This document shows, one piece after another, positions 1 to 8,730 of a DNA stretch of 64,000 bases. How positions within the stretch are numbered: position 1 is the first letter of the stretch; the number at the start of each line of letters is the position of its first letter. The notes below the pieces were generated by a model that ran no database searches, had not been told where the DNA came from, and saw only the letters and a program-made list of their open reading frames with translations. The position numbers and the translations under genes are program-made. Source of the stretch: Devosia ginsengisoli (lineage in GTDB: Bacteria; Pseudomonadota; Alphaproteobacteria; Rhizobiales; Devosiaceae); NCBI RefSeq assembly GCF_007859655.1, contig NZ_CP042304.1, forward strand, positions 3,288,501 to 3,352,500. The letters run 5' to 3'.

Positions 1-411
1 GACACCCAGATCCTCGAACACCTTGGCCGCGCCCAGCACGCTGTCGCGGCTGGTGAAGTCGACGGAAGAGAAATCGACCTCGAGATCGGGAATGGCACCA
101 TCGGCCAGCGCCCCCTTGAGAAAGTCGCGATGCTCGACTTCGTGGTCGCGAATATCGGTCAGCAGCGCGGTTTCGTCGTCGGTGATGCCCTCATAGGGCG
201 TGTCGGTCACCTGCGTATAGAAAGCGGCTTCGAGCTGTTCGAGGGCATAGGCGTAGTTGAGGATCCCCACATCGCCTTCACCCAGATCGGCGGCGAGGGC
301 GGCAGAGATGCCGAAATTGGGCAACCAGGTGCCCGAAACGGCAACGGTTGCGGCGGCTGCGCCACTCCACTTGAGGAGGCGGCGCCTGGACGTGTCGTGC
401 TTGATTTCCAT
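1..411 (-). CDS. Tat-exported ferritin-like domain protein (3' part outside window)
   Basis: 137 codons are present; the gene runs off the left edge. ATG at 411 is followed by a twin-arginine motif SRRRLLK (residues 8-14), a hydrophobic Ala-rich stretch and an ALA-type cleavage region near residues 38-41, so export by the Tat system is likely. After it come helices with metal-ligand-like residues, YALEQLEAAFY (55-65) and HEVEHRDFL (about 97-105), typical of the secreted ferritin-like family (Pfam Ferritin_2). Members are thought to bind iron, but substrate and reaction are not established. Identification is from motifs only; the missing C-terminus prevents checking the remaining ligands. Confidence 0.72.
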   Translation of the reverse strand, partial: MEIKHDTSRRRLLKWSGAAAATVAVSGTWLPNFGISAALAADLGEGDVGILNYAYALEQLEAAFYTQVTDTPYEGITDDETALLTDIRDHEVEHRDFLKGALADGAIPDLEVDFSSVDFTSRDSVLGAAKVFEDLGV

Positions 412-600
412 TTTGGAACTCCGATCCGCAGATTTTCTGCTGTTTGCACTTTGACGCTTGCTGTCAGCTACGGAGTCGGAACGGGGAGAGTTTCAGGCTT
501 TGCGCTCACGATTGCCGAATAGGCGGCCACGACGCCGCGCCGCGCCCGCGCGAATGCGGCGGACCCGGTTTGGTTGCCTGACAATTTGAGCGTGGCGCTC
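412..600. other. Intergenic region, no gene seen
   Basis: 189 bp between the start of the ferritin-like gene (leftward) and the stop of the GGDEF-EAL gene (also leftward). It should hold the promoter of the ferritin-like gene. GC-rich, without a recognisable RNA gene or a convincing T-tailed hairpin. Confidence 0.4.
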
Positions 601-2730
601 TCAGGACGCCTTCTTGCTTTTGACCTGGGTGCTGACCGCTTCGGAATGCAGCAGGTTGGCCAAGGCAGCCGGGGCCAGCGGCGGGGAGAACAGGAAGCCC
701 TGCACCTCGGATGCGCCCTGGGCGCGGACCATTTCGAGCTGTTCCTCGGTCTCGACGCCCTCGGCGGTGGTCGACATGCCCAGCGATTGCCCGAGCCCGA
801 TCACAGCCTTGATGATGGCCTGGCTGTCGCCGCGGCTGGTCAGGTCGCGCATGAAGCTGCGGTCGATCTTGATCTTGTCGAAGGGGAAGCTGCGCAGATA
901 GCTCAGCGAGGAATAGCCGGTACCGAAATCGTCCATCGAGATGCGCACGCCCATGGCGCGCAAATCGTGCAGCACCTTGAGATTGGTGTCGTTCTCGGCC
1001 AGCAGCAGGCTTTCGGTGATTTCCAGCTCCAGCCGCGTGGCCGGAATGCGCGCCTCCGATAGCGCCGACTTGACCAGGCCCAGCAGGTCCCGGCTCTTGA
1101 ACTGCACCGGCGACAGGTTGACCGCGACGCGGATTTCGCCCGGCCAGGTCGCCGCCGTCTTGCAAGCCTCGCGCAGCACCCATTCGCCGATGGCGACGAT
1201 GAGCCCGGTTTCCTCGGCAATGGGAATGAATTCGACCGGCGAAATGGTGCGGCCTTCATGGTCCCAGCGCAGCAGCGCTTCGACGCAGGTCACGCGGTTT
1301 TCCTTGAGGCCCAGCAGCGGCTGAAACATCAGCCGCAACTCTTCGCGCTGCAAAGCCAGCCGCAATCCGGCCTCGATGGAGCGGCGCTGCTGCAGGTCGG
1401 CATCCATGCCGGTTTCGAAGAAGTGGTAGGTCGAGCGGCCCTCGCTTTTGGCGCGATAAAGCGCCAGGTCGGCATTCTTGACCAGCGAGTCCGTCTTGAC
1501 CCCGTCGCCCGGGCCAATGGCGATGCCCACGCTGGCACCGATCTCGACCTGCTGGCCGCCGATCGACATGGGTGCGCCAATGGACTTGATGATGCGATCG
1601 GCCACCTTGGCGGCGTCGGCCGCGCTGTCGATGGGCCGCATCAGCAGCGCGAATTCATCGCCCCCCAGTCGTGCCAGCACGTCGGTTTCCCGCGTCGTGC
1701 CCCAGAGCCTTGCCGAAGCCTGCTTGATGACCTCGTCGCCCACGGCATGGCCCAGCGTGTCGTTGACCGCCTTGAAGTGGTCGAGGTCGATATAGAGCAC
1801 CGCCGCCATTTCACCGCGGCTGAGGCCGGCCTCGGTCTTGGCCATCTGTTCGAGGAATTCGATGCGGTTGGGCAGGTCGGTCAGCGCATCATGCCGGGCC
1901 AGGTGCCGGATGCGCGCCTCGTTCTGCCGCTGTTCGGTAATGTCCTCATGGGTCGAGACCCAACCGCCATCCTTCATCGGATGGTGCTGCATCATGATGG
2001 TGCGGTTGTTGAGCTCGTGGACATTCTTGCCATATTCGCGCCGGTTGATGACGTCGCGACGCCAGGCAACATATTCCTCGCGCGTGCCGCCGGCGCTCAT
2101 CCCCATGTCGAACAGGTGACTGAGAATGTCTTCCAGTTGGGTGCCGGGCCGCAGCAGGCTGGAGGGCAGGTTGTAGATGCGCGCATAAGGCTCGTTGCAG
2201 ATGACCAGCCGCCCCTTGGCATCCATCATGCACAGGCCCTGGCTGATATTGTTCACCGCCGCATCGAGCCGGATATTCTGCCGCTCGAGTTCCAGCTTGC
2301 GCTTCTGCGCTATTTCGGTGCGGGCAATCTCGTCGGTAATATCCTCATGCGTCACCACCCAGCCCAGGGCTTCCGAATAGATATGAGCCGTTTCGATGGT
2401 GCGCCCGCCATGCAGGGCTTCCTGGCGCTTGGCGCGCGCGCCGCTGCGATTGCCCAGCAATTCGCCGGTATAGGCCTCGTAGAATTCTTCCGGATTCTGC
2501 CCGGTATGGTTGCCGAGCCGGTTGGCCAGCTGCACCACTTCTTCCAGCGTCATGCCGCGATAGATGGCATCGGTGGAGAAGCCGTAGAGGTCGCGATAAT
2601 GCTTGTTCCACATCACCAGCCGGAACTGGGGGGACCAGACGCAGAAGCCATAGGGGATGTTCTCGAGCGCAGCGTCGAGCAGCAAAGCTTCAGCCATCTC
2701 GCTCAAGCTGCCAGCGTCTTCTGCTCGCAC
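601..2730 (-). CDS. PAS-PAS-GGDEF-EAL c-di-GMP turnover protein
   Basis: Cytoplasmic sensor enzyme with two PAS domains (about residues 20-130 and 155-270), a diguanylate cyclase domain (about 280-445) and a phosphodiesterase domain (about 455-695). The GGDEF active-site motif is intact (356-360) with an RETD inhibitory site five residues upstream. The EAL motif (484-486, in EALLRW) and DDFGTGYSS loop are also intact, so both synthesis and hydrolysis of c-di-GMP are possible. No membrane segment is seen. Start is uncertain: GTG at 2730 has GGAG nine bases upstream; TTG at 2763 (720 aa) and ATG at 2697 are alternatives. A perfect CtrA box lies just upstream, suggesting cell-cycle control. Confidence 0.9.
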   Translation of the reverse strand: MRAEDAGSLSEMAEALLLDAALENIPYGFCVWSPQFRLVMWNKHYRDLYGFSTDAIYRGMTLEEVVQLANRLGNHTGQNPEEFYEAYTGELLGNRSGARAKRQEALHGGRTIETAHIYSEALGWVVTHEDITDEIARTEIAQKRKLELERQNIRLDAAVNNISQGLCMMDAKGRLVICNEPYARIYNLPSSLLRPGTQLEDILSHLFDMGMSAGGTREEYVAWRRDVINRREYGKNVHELNNRTIMMQHHPMKDGGWVSTHEDITEQRQNEARIRHLARHDALTDLPNRIEFLEQMAKTEAGLSRGEMAAVLYIDLDHFKAVNDTLGHAVGDEVIKQASARLWGTTRETDVLARLGGDEFALLMRPIDSAADAAKVADRIIKSIGAPMSIGGQQVEIGASVGIAIGPGDGVKTDSLVKNADLALYRAKSEGRSTYHFFETGMDADLQQRRSIEAGLRLALQREELRLMFQPLLGLKENRVTCVEALLRWDHEGRTISPVEFIPIAEETGLIVAIGEWVLREACKTAATWPGEIRVAVNLSPVQFKSRDLLGLVKSALSEARIPATRLELEITESLLLAENDTNLKVLHDLRAMGVRISMDDFGTGYSSLSYLRSFPFDKIKIDRSFMRDLTSRGDSQAIIKAVIGLGQSLGMSTTAEGVETEEQLEMVRAQGASEVQGFLFSPPLAPAALANLLHSEAVSTQVKSKKAS

Positions 2731-2793
2731 CCGCCGCTTCTCCCGTCCCAATGCTTTCTGCAATGACGCCGCAGGAAAGCTAGATCGTTCTCG

Positions 2794-2808
2794 TTAACGA
2801 CCAATTAA
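2794..2808. promoter_or_regulatory. CtrA-type box TTAA-N7-TTAA
   Basis: TTAACGACCAATTAA matches the full CtrA consensus of Caulobacter and other alphaproteobacteria. It lies 31-64 bp upstream of the possible starts of the leftward PAS-GGDEF-EAL gene. Control by CtrA is inferred from the motif. Confidence 0.6.
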
Positions 2809-2825
2809 GTTCGGATAGCGAAGAC

Positions 2826-2857
2826 CGGCCCGGATCATTCAGCAATGATCCGGGCCG
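2826..2857 (-). terminator. Hairpin downstream of argG
   Basis: Perfect 14-bp inverted repeat (CGGCCCGGATCATT and its complement) around a 4-base loop, 15 bp past the argG stop. The T-run after it is weak on the minus strand, so it may be a terminator or a 3'-end stabilising structure. It separates argG from the CtrA-box promoter of the next leftward gene. Confidence 0.6.
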
Positions 2858-2872
2858 CTTGCAGGTGGATAG

Positions 2873-4096
2873 TCAGCCGCGCGCCTTCTTGTTGCGCGCC
2901 GCCCAGGTCTTGAGCCGCAGCCCGTTGAGGCGGATGAAACCCTCGGCATCCTTGTGGTCATAGGCCACTGCGCCTTCTTCGAAGGTCACGAGATCTTCCG
3001 AATAGAGGCTATAGGGCGAAGTGCGCGCCACCACATTGGCACTGCCCTTGTAGAGCTTGACCGAGACTTCGCCGGTGACGAATTCCTGGCTCTTGTCGAT
3101 CAGCGCCTGCAGCATTTCGCGCTCAGGCGAATACCAGAAGCCGTTATAGATCAGCTCGGCATATTTCGGCATGATCTCATCCTTGAGATGGGCCGCGCCG
3201 CGATCCAGCGTGATCGACTCGATGCCGCGATGGGCATGCCAGAGCACGGTGCCGCCGGGCGTCTCGTAGACGCCGCGCGACTTCATGCCGACGAAGCGGT
3301 TTTCCACCAGGTCCAGCCGCCCCACACCATGCTTGCCGCCCAGCTCGTTGAGCTTGGTCAGCAATTCGGCTGGCGACAGGCGCATGCCATTGACCGAAAC
3401 CGCGTCGCCCTTCTCGAAGCCGACCTTGATCACTTCCGGGGTATTGGGCGCCTGCTCGGGATCGACGGTGCGCTGATAGACATAATCAGGCGCTTCCACG
3501 CCCGGATCTTCCAGCACGCGGCCTTCCGAGGACGTATGCAGCAGGTTGGCATCGACCGAGAACGGCGCCTCGCCGCGCTTGTCCTTGGCGATCGGGATCT
3601 GGTTCTGCTCGGCATATTCGAGCAGCTTGGTGCGACTGCGCAGGTCCCATTCGCGCCAGGGCGCGATGACCTTGATCGACGGGTCGAGCGCATTGGCGGT
3701 CAGCTCGAACCGCACCTGATCATTGCCCTTGCCGGTGGCGCCATGGGAAATGGCGTCGGCGCCGGTTTCCTGGGCGATCTCGACCAGGCGCTTGGCAATC
3801 AGCGGACGGGCAATCGAGGTGCCGAGCAGGTAGAGCCCTTCATACATGGCATTGGCGCGGAACATCGGAAACACGAAGTCGCGCACGAATTCCTCGCGCA
3901 GGTCCTCGATGCGGATATCCTTGATGCCGAACATCTCGGCCTTCTTGCGCGCCGGCTCCAGCTCTTCGCCCTGGCCCAGATCGGCGGTGAAGGTCACCAC
4001 TTCGCAGTCATAGGTTTCCTGCAGCCATTTGAGGATGATGGAGGTGTCGAGGCCTCCCGAATAGGCCAGCACGACCTTCTTGATATTGTCAGCCAT
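2873..4096 (-). CDS. argG: Argininosuccinate synthase
   Basis: Joins citrulline and aspartate using ATP to form argininosuccinate, the next-to-last step of arginine synthesis; cytoplasmic. 407 aa, the normal family length. The N-terminal P-loop AYSGGLDTS (11-19) and the citrulline/aspartate-binding regions are intact. ATG at 4096 has GGGAG upstream, so an in-frame extension to 4138 is not needed. It is transcribed away from an Lrp-type regulator; the 124-bp gap holds a perfect 7-1-7 palindrome that could bind that regulator. Confidence 0.97.
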   Translation of the reverse strand: MADNIKKVVLAYSGGLDTSIILKWLQETYDCEVVTFTADLGQGEELEPARKKAEMFGIKDIRIEDLREEFVRDFVFPMFRANAMYEGLYLLGTSIARPLIAKRLVEIAQETGADAISHGATGKGNDQVRFELTANALDPSIKVIAPWREWDLRSRTKLLEYAEQNQIPIAKDKRGEAPFSVDANLLHTSSEGRVLEDPGVEAPDYVYQRTVDPEQAPNTPEVIKVGFEKGDAVSVNGMRLSPAELLTKLNELGGKHGVGRLDLVENRFVGMKSRGVYETPGGTVLWHAHRGIESITLDRGAAHLKDEIMPKYAELIYNGFWYSPEREMLQALIDKSQEFVTGEVSVKLYKGSANVVARTSPYSLYSEDLVTFEEGAVAYDHKDAEGFIRLNGLRLKTWAARNKKARG

Positions 4097-4150
4097 GAAA
4101 TCCGCTCCCGGTTTATGCTGACACGATAGGCCAATCACCGCGCAATAATC

Positions 4151-4165
4151 TTGCGATTATCGCAA
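4151..4165. promoter_or_regulatory. Candidate Lrp/AsnC operator palindrome
   Basis: TTGCGATTATCGCAA is a perfect 7-1-7 palindrome in the divergent argG / Lrp-type regulator gap, 55 bp from the argG start and 56 bp from the regulator start. Lrp/AsnC regulators commonly autoregulate from such sites. The assignment rests on position and symmetry. Confidence 0.5.
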
Positions 4166-4220
4166 ATTTGGCGCATCTGGCGGCATATCCTGCCAATCCA
4201 ATTCACAGAAGCGCGCAAAA

Positions 4221-4688
4221 ATGCCAGAAACGCTCGACGCCATCGATCGCCGTATCCTGCGGGCCCTGCAGCGCAATGGCCGCATGTCCAACGTGGAATT
4301 GGCCAATGAAGTGGGCCTCTCGCCATCCCCCTGCCTGCGCCGCGTGAAATTGCTGGAGGACCGGGGCGTCATCGACCAGTATGTCGCCGTGCTCAACGGC
4401 CCGGCCATCGGGCTGGGCCTGACGGTTTTCGCGCGCATCTGGTTCAAGACGCAGGATGCCGAGACAACCCATCAGTTCGCCGAGACGGTGCGCAAGTTTC
4501 CCGAAGTGGCCGAATGCTATCTCACGACGGGGGAATGCGACGCCATCATGCGCGTGGTCACCACGGACCTGCATGCCTACTGGCGCTTCCAGTCCGACTA
4601 CCTCATGCGCATTCCGAGCGTGCAGAGCGTCAAGACCGACGTGCCGATGGAAACCATCAAGCGCAGCCACGAACTGCCGCTGGGCTGA
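4221..4688 (+). CDS. Lrp/AsnC family transcriptional regulator
   Basis: 155 aa, typical length. An N-terminal winged helix-turn-helix (about residues 6-55, DRRILRALQ then SNVELANEVGLS) is followed by the RAM/AsnC ligand-binding domain with a CYLTTGECDAI-like core. Such proteins form octamers and sense amino acids. It is divergent from argG and followed by a LysE-type exporter, so control of amino-acid synthesis or export is plausible. The effector cannot be read from the sequence. Confidence 0.9.
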   Translation: MPETLDAIDRRILRALQRNGRMSNVELANEVGLSPSPCLRRVKLLEDRGVIDQYVAVLNGPAIGLGLTVFARIWFKTQDAETTHQFAETVRKFPEVAECYLTTGECDAIMRVVTTDLHAYWRFQSDYLMRIPSVQSVKTDVPMETIKRSHELPLG

Positions 4689-4763
4689 TCGCATTGACGC
4701 AGTGGTCAGTGGGAATGACGCGGTGATAGAAGAGTGCACCGCACCTCTTTCGGCAGCAACCCG

Positions 4764-5411
4764 ATGCCCACCTTCATCCCCGATCTGTCCGTCATCCTCG
4801 CCTTCGCGCTGGCCGGCTTCGTGCTGGCGGTAACGCCCGGCCCCGACATGGCGCTGTTCGTCTCCCGCACCATGAACTGGGGCCGCTCGCACGGCTTCGC
4901 CACCGTGCTGGGCGCCATGACGGGCATTGCCGCGCATACCACGCTGGTGGCTTTCGGCATTTCCGTGCTGATCGTCACCGCGCCGGCCGCCTTCTGGGCG
5001 CTCAAGATTGTCGGCGCGCTCTATCTCGTCTGGCTGGCCATCCAGGCGGTGCGCTCGGGTGGCGGCATTCTCGTGGTGCGGACGGCCGGCAAGCAGCCGA
5101 GCTGGTGGCAGAGCTACATGACCGGGCTGGGGATCAACCTTACCAACCCCAAGGTCGCCCTGTTCTTCGTGACCTTCCTGCCGCAATTCGTCTCGGCCGA
5201 CGACCCCGCCGCCGTGGGCAAGCTGCTTTTCCTCGGCGTCGAATTCGTCGTGGTCTCGCTGCCTGTGGTCATCGCCATCGTGCTGTTTGCCGAATGGCTG
5301 ACCCGCACGCTCAAGGAAAATGCCTGGGTCGGCAAGGCGTTGAACTGGAGCTTTGCCGCCGTCTTCATGGCCTTCGCCGCCACGATCCTTTTGGCGGAAG
5401 GCCGAAAATGA
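4764..5411 (+). CDS. LysE/RhtB family amino-acid exporter
   Basis: 215-aa inner-membrane protein with about six hydrophobic segments and the family hallmark TPGPDMALFVSRT near the N-terminus; an NLTNPKVALFFVTFLPQF motif lies mid-protein. The family exports amino acids or homoserine-type metabolites. ATG at 4764 is chosen because the alignment-like start IPDLSVILAFALAG follows directly; a GTG at 4734 would add ten unremarkable residues. It sits 75 bp after the Lrp-type regulator in the same direction, the common regulator-exporter pairing. Substrate unknown. Confidence 0.85.
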   Translation: MPTFIPDLSVILAFALAGFVLAVTPGPDMALFVSRTMNWGRSHGFATVLGAMTGIAAHTTLVAFGISVLIVTAPAAFWALKIVGALYLVWLAIQAVRSGGGILVVRTAGKQPSWWQSYMTGLGINLTNPKVALFFVTFLPQFVSADDPAAVGKLLFLGVEFVVVSLPVVIAIVLFAEWLTRTLKENAWVGKALNWSFAAVFMAFAATILLAEGRK

Positions 5412-5424
5412 TCTTGATGGTCAC

Positions 5425-5466
5425 GCTCGCAAACCGAAAAAGTCTGCAACTTTTTCTGCTCACGCT
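5425..5466. repeat. Short intergenic palindromic element
   Basis: The sequence contains GAAAAAGTCTGCAACTTTTTC, an imperfect inverted repeat flanked by CTCGCAAACC and GCTCACGCTC. It fills the short gap between the LysE gene and rlmJ and resembles intergenic mosaic repeats of Hyphomicrobiales. No second copy was spotted in this window. Confidence 0.35.
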
Positions 5467-5469
5467 CCC

Positions 5470-6318
5470 ATGAACTATCGCCACGCCTTCCATGCCGGCA
5501 ATTTCGCCGACGTGGTCAAGCACCTGATCCTCACCCGCATCGTCGAATACCTCAAGCGCAAGCCCGCCGCCTTCCGCGTGCTCGATACCCATGCGGGTGT
5601 CGGTCTCTACGATCTGGCGGGTGACGAAGCCGGCCGCACCGGCGAATGGGCGGACGGTATCGGCCGGCTGATCGACCGCGGGCTGTCCGGCCCGGCCGCC
5701 GAACTGGCCGCACCCTACCTCGATGCGGTCAGGGCGCAGAATCCCGAAGGCGATCTCCGCTTCTATCCCGGCTCGCCCTTCATCGTCAGGCATCTGCTGC
5801 GCGAGCAGGACCGGCTCTTCGCCCTCGAACTGCATCCCGATGACGCCGAAAAACTGCGCGAAAATTTCGCCGGCGATATCCAGACCCGCGCCACCCACCT
5901 CGACGGCTGGGCGGCCTTGGGCACTCACCTGCCGCCCAAGGAAAAGCGCGGCCTCGTGCTGATCGACCCGCCTTTCGAGGAAAAGGGCGAGTTTGCCCGC
6001 ATGGTGGCCGGGCTGGTGAAAGCCCACCAGCGCTGGCCCGGCGGCATCTATGCCTTCTGGTACCCGATCAAGGAGCCGGCCGAGGTCGAGCAATTCGCCC
6101 GCGATCTCAAGGCCACGGGCATTGCGAAAATCCTGCGGATCGAACTGACCATAAGCGCATCCAGCACCCCGCCGCGCCTGCATGGCACGGGCATGGTGGT
6201 GGTCAATCCGCCCTATACGCTGGAAGACGAGATGTGCCTGGCTCTCCCGGACCTGGCGAAATTGCTGGCCGACGAAGGCCGCGGCAAGTGGCGGCTGGAC
6301 TGGATCGCCGGGGAATAA
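5470..6318 (+). CDS. rlmJ: 23S rRNA (adenine(2030)-N6)-methyltransferase RlmJ
   Basis: Uses SAM to methylate N6 of A2030 of 23S rRNA. 282 aa, normal length. The N-terminus MNYRHAFHAGNFADVVKH is diagnostic of RlmJ. A SAM-binding motif LDTHAGVGLYDL and the catalytic IDPPFEEKGEF (N6-adenine methyltransferase DPPY/F type) are present. The ATG at 5470 begins the conserved N-terminus directly, so an in-frame extension upstream to 5353 is discarded. Confidence 0.95.
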   Translation: MNYRHAFHAGNFADVVKHLILTRIVEYLKRKPAAFRVLDTHAGVGLYDLAGDEAGRTGEWADGIGRLIDRGLSGPAAELAAPYLDAVRAQNPEGDLRFYPGSPFIVRHLLREQDRLFALELHPDDAEKLRENFAGDIQTRATHLDGWAALGTHLPPKEKRGLVLIDPPFEEKGEFARMVAGLVKAHQRWPGGIYAFWYPIKEPAEVEQFARDLKATGIAKILRIELTISASSTPPRLHGTGMVVVNPPYTLEDEMCLALPDLAKLLADEGRGKWRLDWIAGE

Positions 6319-6430
6319 GCTCCGGCATTGGCGGGGCTATGGTAAATGTGCCGGTAACCTGTCCTTCATTTGAAGGATGTGCCTTCCCGCGCCCTGCCGC
6401 ACCATGTCGCCACCGATGTGGGAGAGCGCC

Positions 6431-7291
6431 ATGGTCAATGTCTTCGGCAAGAAGCTGCATGTGGAAATGGACAGGTGGCTCGGCCACAACTTTTCCGAAA
6501 CCTCGGGCAATCGCTATGAGCTCGAGCTCTACGTGGATTTCGGCGGAAAACAGGCTTTCAGCTTCGAGCGGCGGAGCACGCATCAGCATCTGGTGCCGAC
6601 CGGTTTTGTCGAGAACAGCTATTACAACCCCGTCATCTATCCGGTCGTGACCGCGAACAAGTTCAAGGTTCGGCTGCGCGCCATCGAGCGCGACTCGCCC
6701 GATGCCGACGACCGGGCATCCGGCACGATCGAAATCGACCTCGACAAGGAGCCGCCGCATAGCAGTTGGTCGATCATTGCCGCAGCCGACGGCACCGATC
6801 TCAAGATGCAGGTCTGGTTCAACATCCTGACCCTGGACTATGTGAATTTCGACGATGGCAGGCCGGAAACCGGCATCCAGGACCAGAGAAACTGGCCCTA
6901 TCCCTGGAACGACATCCGCCTGTTCGAACACTGGCTGGGCCTGGGCCACAATGTCGGCGTGCCCTGGCGGCAGGGCAATATCATCTCCGAACGCGCATAC
7001 TGGATGCTGCAATGGCCCAGCGGGCCGGCGCGCAAATATATCCAGCGGGTCTATCGCTACGAGATCACCGAGCTGGGCATGGCCCATGATGTGGTGAGCA
7101 GCATCTTCCTGCCGCACAATACCACTGTCATCCTGCACGAGCATGGCCCGAACGACAGCCGTTTCGATCCGGCCAAGGGCCGGCGGCTGGCCAGCTTCGG
7201 CCTGCACAATCTCGGTGACATTGGCTGGAACGACAAGCTGTCGACCATCGATCTCATCACCACGACAGGCGAGTCGGCGCCGGTGAATTGA
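6431..7291 (+). CDS. Uncharacterised protein with C2-like and beta/gamma-crystallin-like segments
   Basis: 286 aa without signal peptide or membrane segment; GGGAG precedes the ATG at 6431. I do not recognise a named family over the full length. Around residues 72-105 the pattern FKVRLRAIERDSPDADD followed by SGTIEIDL resembles a calcium-binding C2 sandwich edge. The last 60 residues (HNTTVILHEHGPN, then FGLHNLGDIGWNDKLSTIDL) resemble a beta/gamma-crystallin half, with NDKLST matching most of the calcium motif N/D-N/D-x-x-S/T-S. A structural or calcium-binding role is inferred only. Neighbours (rlmJ, rlmN) give no functional hint. Confidence 0.6.
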   Translation: MVNVFGKKLHVEMDRWLGHNFSETSGNRYELELYVDFGGKQAFSFERRSTHQHLVPTGFVENSYYNPVIYPVVTANKFKVRLRAIERDSPDADDRASGTIEIDLDKEPPHSSWSIIAAADGTDLKMQVWFNILTLDYVNFDDGRPETGIQDQRNWPYPWNDIRLFEHWLGLGHNVGVPWRQGNIISERAYWMLQWPSGPARKYIQRVYRYEITELGMAHDVVSSIFLPHNTTVILHEHGPNDSRFDPAKGRRLASFGLHNLGDIGWNDKLSTIDLITTTGESAPVN

Positions 7292-7297
7292 CCGCGG

Positions 7298-8506
7298 CTA
7301 CACGCCTGCCAGCGCGTCGCGATCCTTCTTGCTCAGCCGCTCGCTCTCGCTCTTGAGCTGACCGCAGGCGGCGAAGATATCGCGGCCGCGCGGCGTGCGG
7401 ACCGGGCTGGCATAGCCGGCCTTGTTGACGATATCGGCGAAGCGCTCGATGCGGCTGGAGGGCGACGTCCCGTAATTGGCGCCGGGCCAGGGATTGAACG
7501 GAATGAGGTTGATCTTGGCCGGAATGCCGGCCAGCAGCCGCACCAGTTCGCGCGCCTCGGCATCGCTGTCATTGATACCATCAAGCATCACATATTCGAA
7601 GGTAATGCGGCGGGCATTGGAGAGGCCCGGATAGTTGCGGCAGGCTTCGAGCAGTTCCTCGAGCGGCCACTTCTTGTTGATCGGCACCAGCACGTCGCGC
7701 AGGTCATTATTGGTGGCATGCAGGGAAATGGCCAGCATGACGTCGATCTCGCGACCGGTGGGCTCGATATAGGGCACGACGCCCGAAGTCGACAGCGTGA
7801 TGCGGCGCTTGGAGAGGCTCATGCCGTCGCCGGCCGAGGCGATCAGCAGCGCCTGCTTGACGTTGTCGTAATTGTAGAGCGGCTCGCCCATGCCCATCAT
7901 CACGATATTGGTGATGGCGCGGGTCTCGCCCGAGGGCACCAGGCCCCCATCATCGGGGCGGACGCCGCCGGGGAAATCGCCCAGCCGCTCGCGCGCCATC
8001 AGGATCTGGCCGAGGATTTCGCCGGCCGTGAGATTGCGCACCAGTTTCTGGGTGCCGGTATGGCAGAACGAGCAGGTGAGGGTACAACCCACCTGCGACG
8101 AGACACAAAGCGTCCCGCGATCCTGCTCGGGGATATAGACGGTCTCCACCTCGACCGGCGGATAGTTCGGATTGGCCGGATCGCGGAAGCGGAACAGCCA
8201 TTTGCGCGTGCCGTCGGTCGAAACCTGCTCGGTGACGATCTCGGGGCGGTCGAGGATGAAGGTATCGGCCAGCTTCTGCCGCACGGGCTTGGCCACATTG
8301 GTCATGCGGTCGAAATCGGTGGTGCCGTTGACATAGAGCCAGTTCCACAACTGGCTGGCCCGCATACGCGCTTCCTTGTCCGCCGCAATGCCTGATGTGG
8401 TCAGCGCCTCGGCAAGCTGCGGCTTGGAGAGACCGATCAGCGACGGGCGACTTGCGGTCACGGGGCGCAAGCTGGTCGAATGGTCAAGGTTCAGCGCGAT
8501 GCTCAT
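7298..8506 (-). CDS. rlmN: Dual-specificity 23S rRNA (A2503-C2) / tRNA methyltransferase RlmN
   Basis: Radical-SAM enzyme that methylates C2 of A2503 in 23S rRNA and A37 of some tRNAs, using a methyl-Cys intermediate. 402 aa from ATG at 8506. The 4Fe-4S motif CTLTCSFC (141-148) is intact, and the catalytic cysteine in [10 protein letters not shown] (near 381) is present. The gene converges with the crystallin-like gene, with only 6 bp between stops. Its upstream region holds a palindromic repeat. Confidence 0.96.
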   Translation of the reverse strand: MSIALNLDHSTSLRPVTASRPSLIGLSKPQLAEALTTSGIAADKEARMRASQLWNWLYVNGTTDFDRMTNVAKPVRQKLADTFILDRPEIVTEQVSTDGTRKWLFRFRDPANPNYPPVEVETVYIPEQDRGTLCVSSQVGCTLTCSFCHTGTQKLVRNLTAGEILGQILMARERLGDFPGGVRPDDGGLVPSGETRAITNIVMMGMGEPLYNYDNVKQALLIASAGDGMSLSKRRITLSTSGVVPYIEPTGREIDVMLAISLHATNNDLRDVLVPINKKWPLEELLEACRNYPGLSNARRITFEYVMLDGINDSDAEARELVRLLAGIPAKINLIPFNPWPGANYGTSPSSRIERFADIVNKAGYASPVRTPRGRDIFAACGQLKSESERLSKKDRDALAGV

Positions 8507-8625
8507 GGCGTGGCGAAAGGTCCGGAATATGCGGGATTGGCGCGGCCAATAGCATATGGGCACGGTTTGCGCAAAGTCACGCCATCGAGAAGGAGCCTTG
8601 CACGGAGTGCGCCCATAAACCGGAT

Positions 8626-8710
8626 CGTCACCCTCGGGCTTGACCCGAGGGCTCTATACTTGCGGAACGTCAGGCAAGTGCAGTGTCCTCGGGTCAAGCC
8701 CGAGGATGAC
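8626..8710. repeat. Paired-palindrome repeat (GTCA-CCTCGGGCTTGACCCGAGG family)
   Basis: Two arms, each itself palindromic (CCTCGGGCTTGACCCGAGG at about 8631-8650 and CCTCGGGTCAAGCCCGAGG at 8687-8705), form a larger inverted repeat bounded by GTCA/TGAC. Related copies lie at 25441, 49840 (degenerate) and 63659. It is a non-coding REP-like element. Confidence 0.7.
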
Positions 8711-8730
8711 GCTTCGCGGTTGTGGCGAAA

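Noticed and set aside
1258..2766. Long open frame on the strand opposite the GGDEF-EAL gene (502 codons)
   Set aside because: Antisense shadow of a GC-rich gene; no family motifs, while the opposite strand has intact GGDEF and EAL sites.
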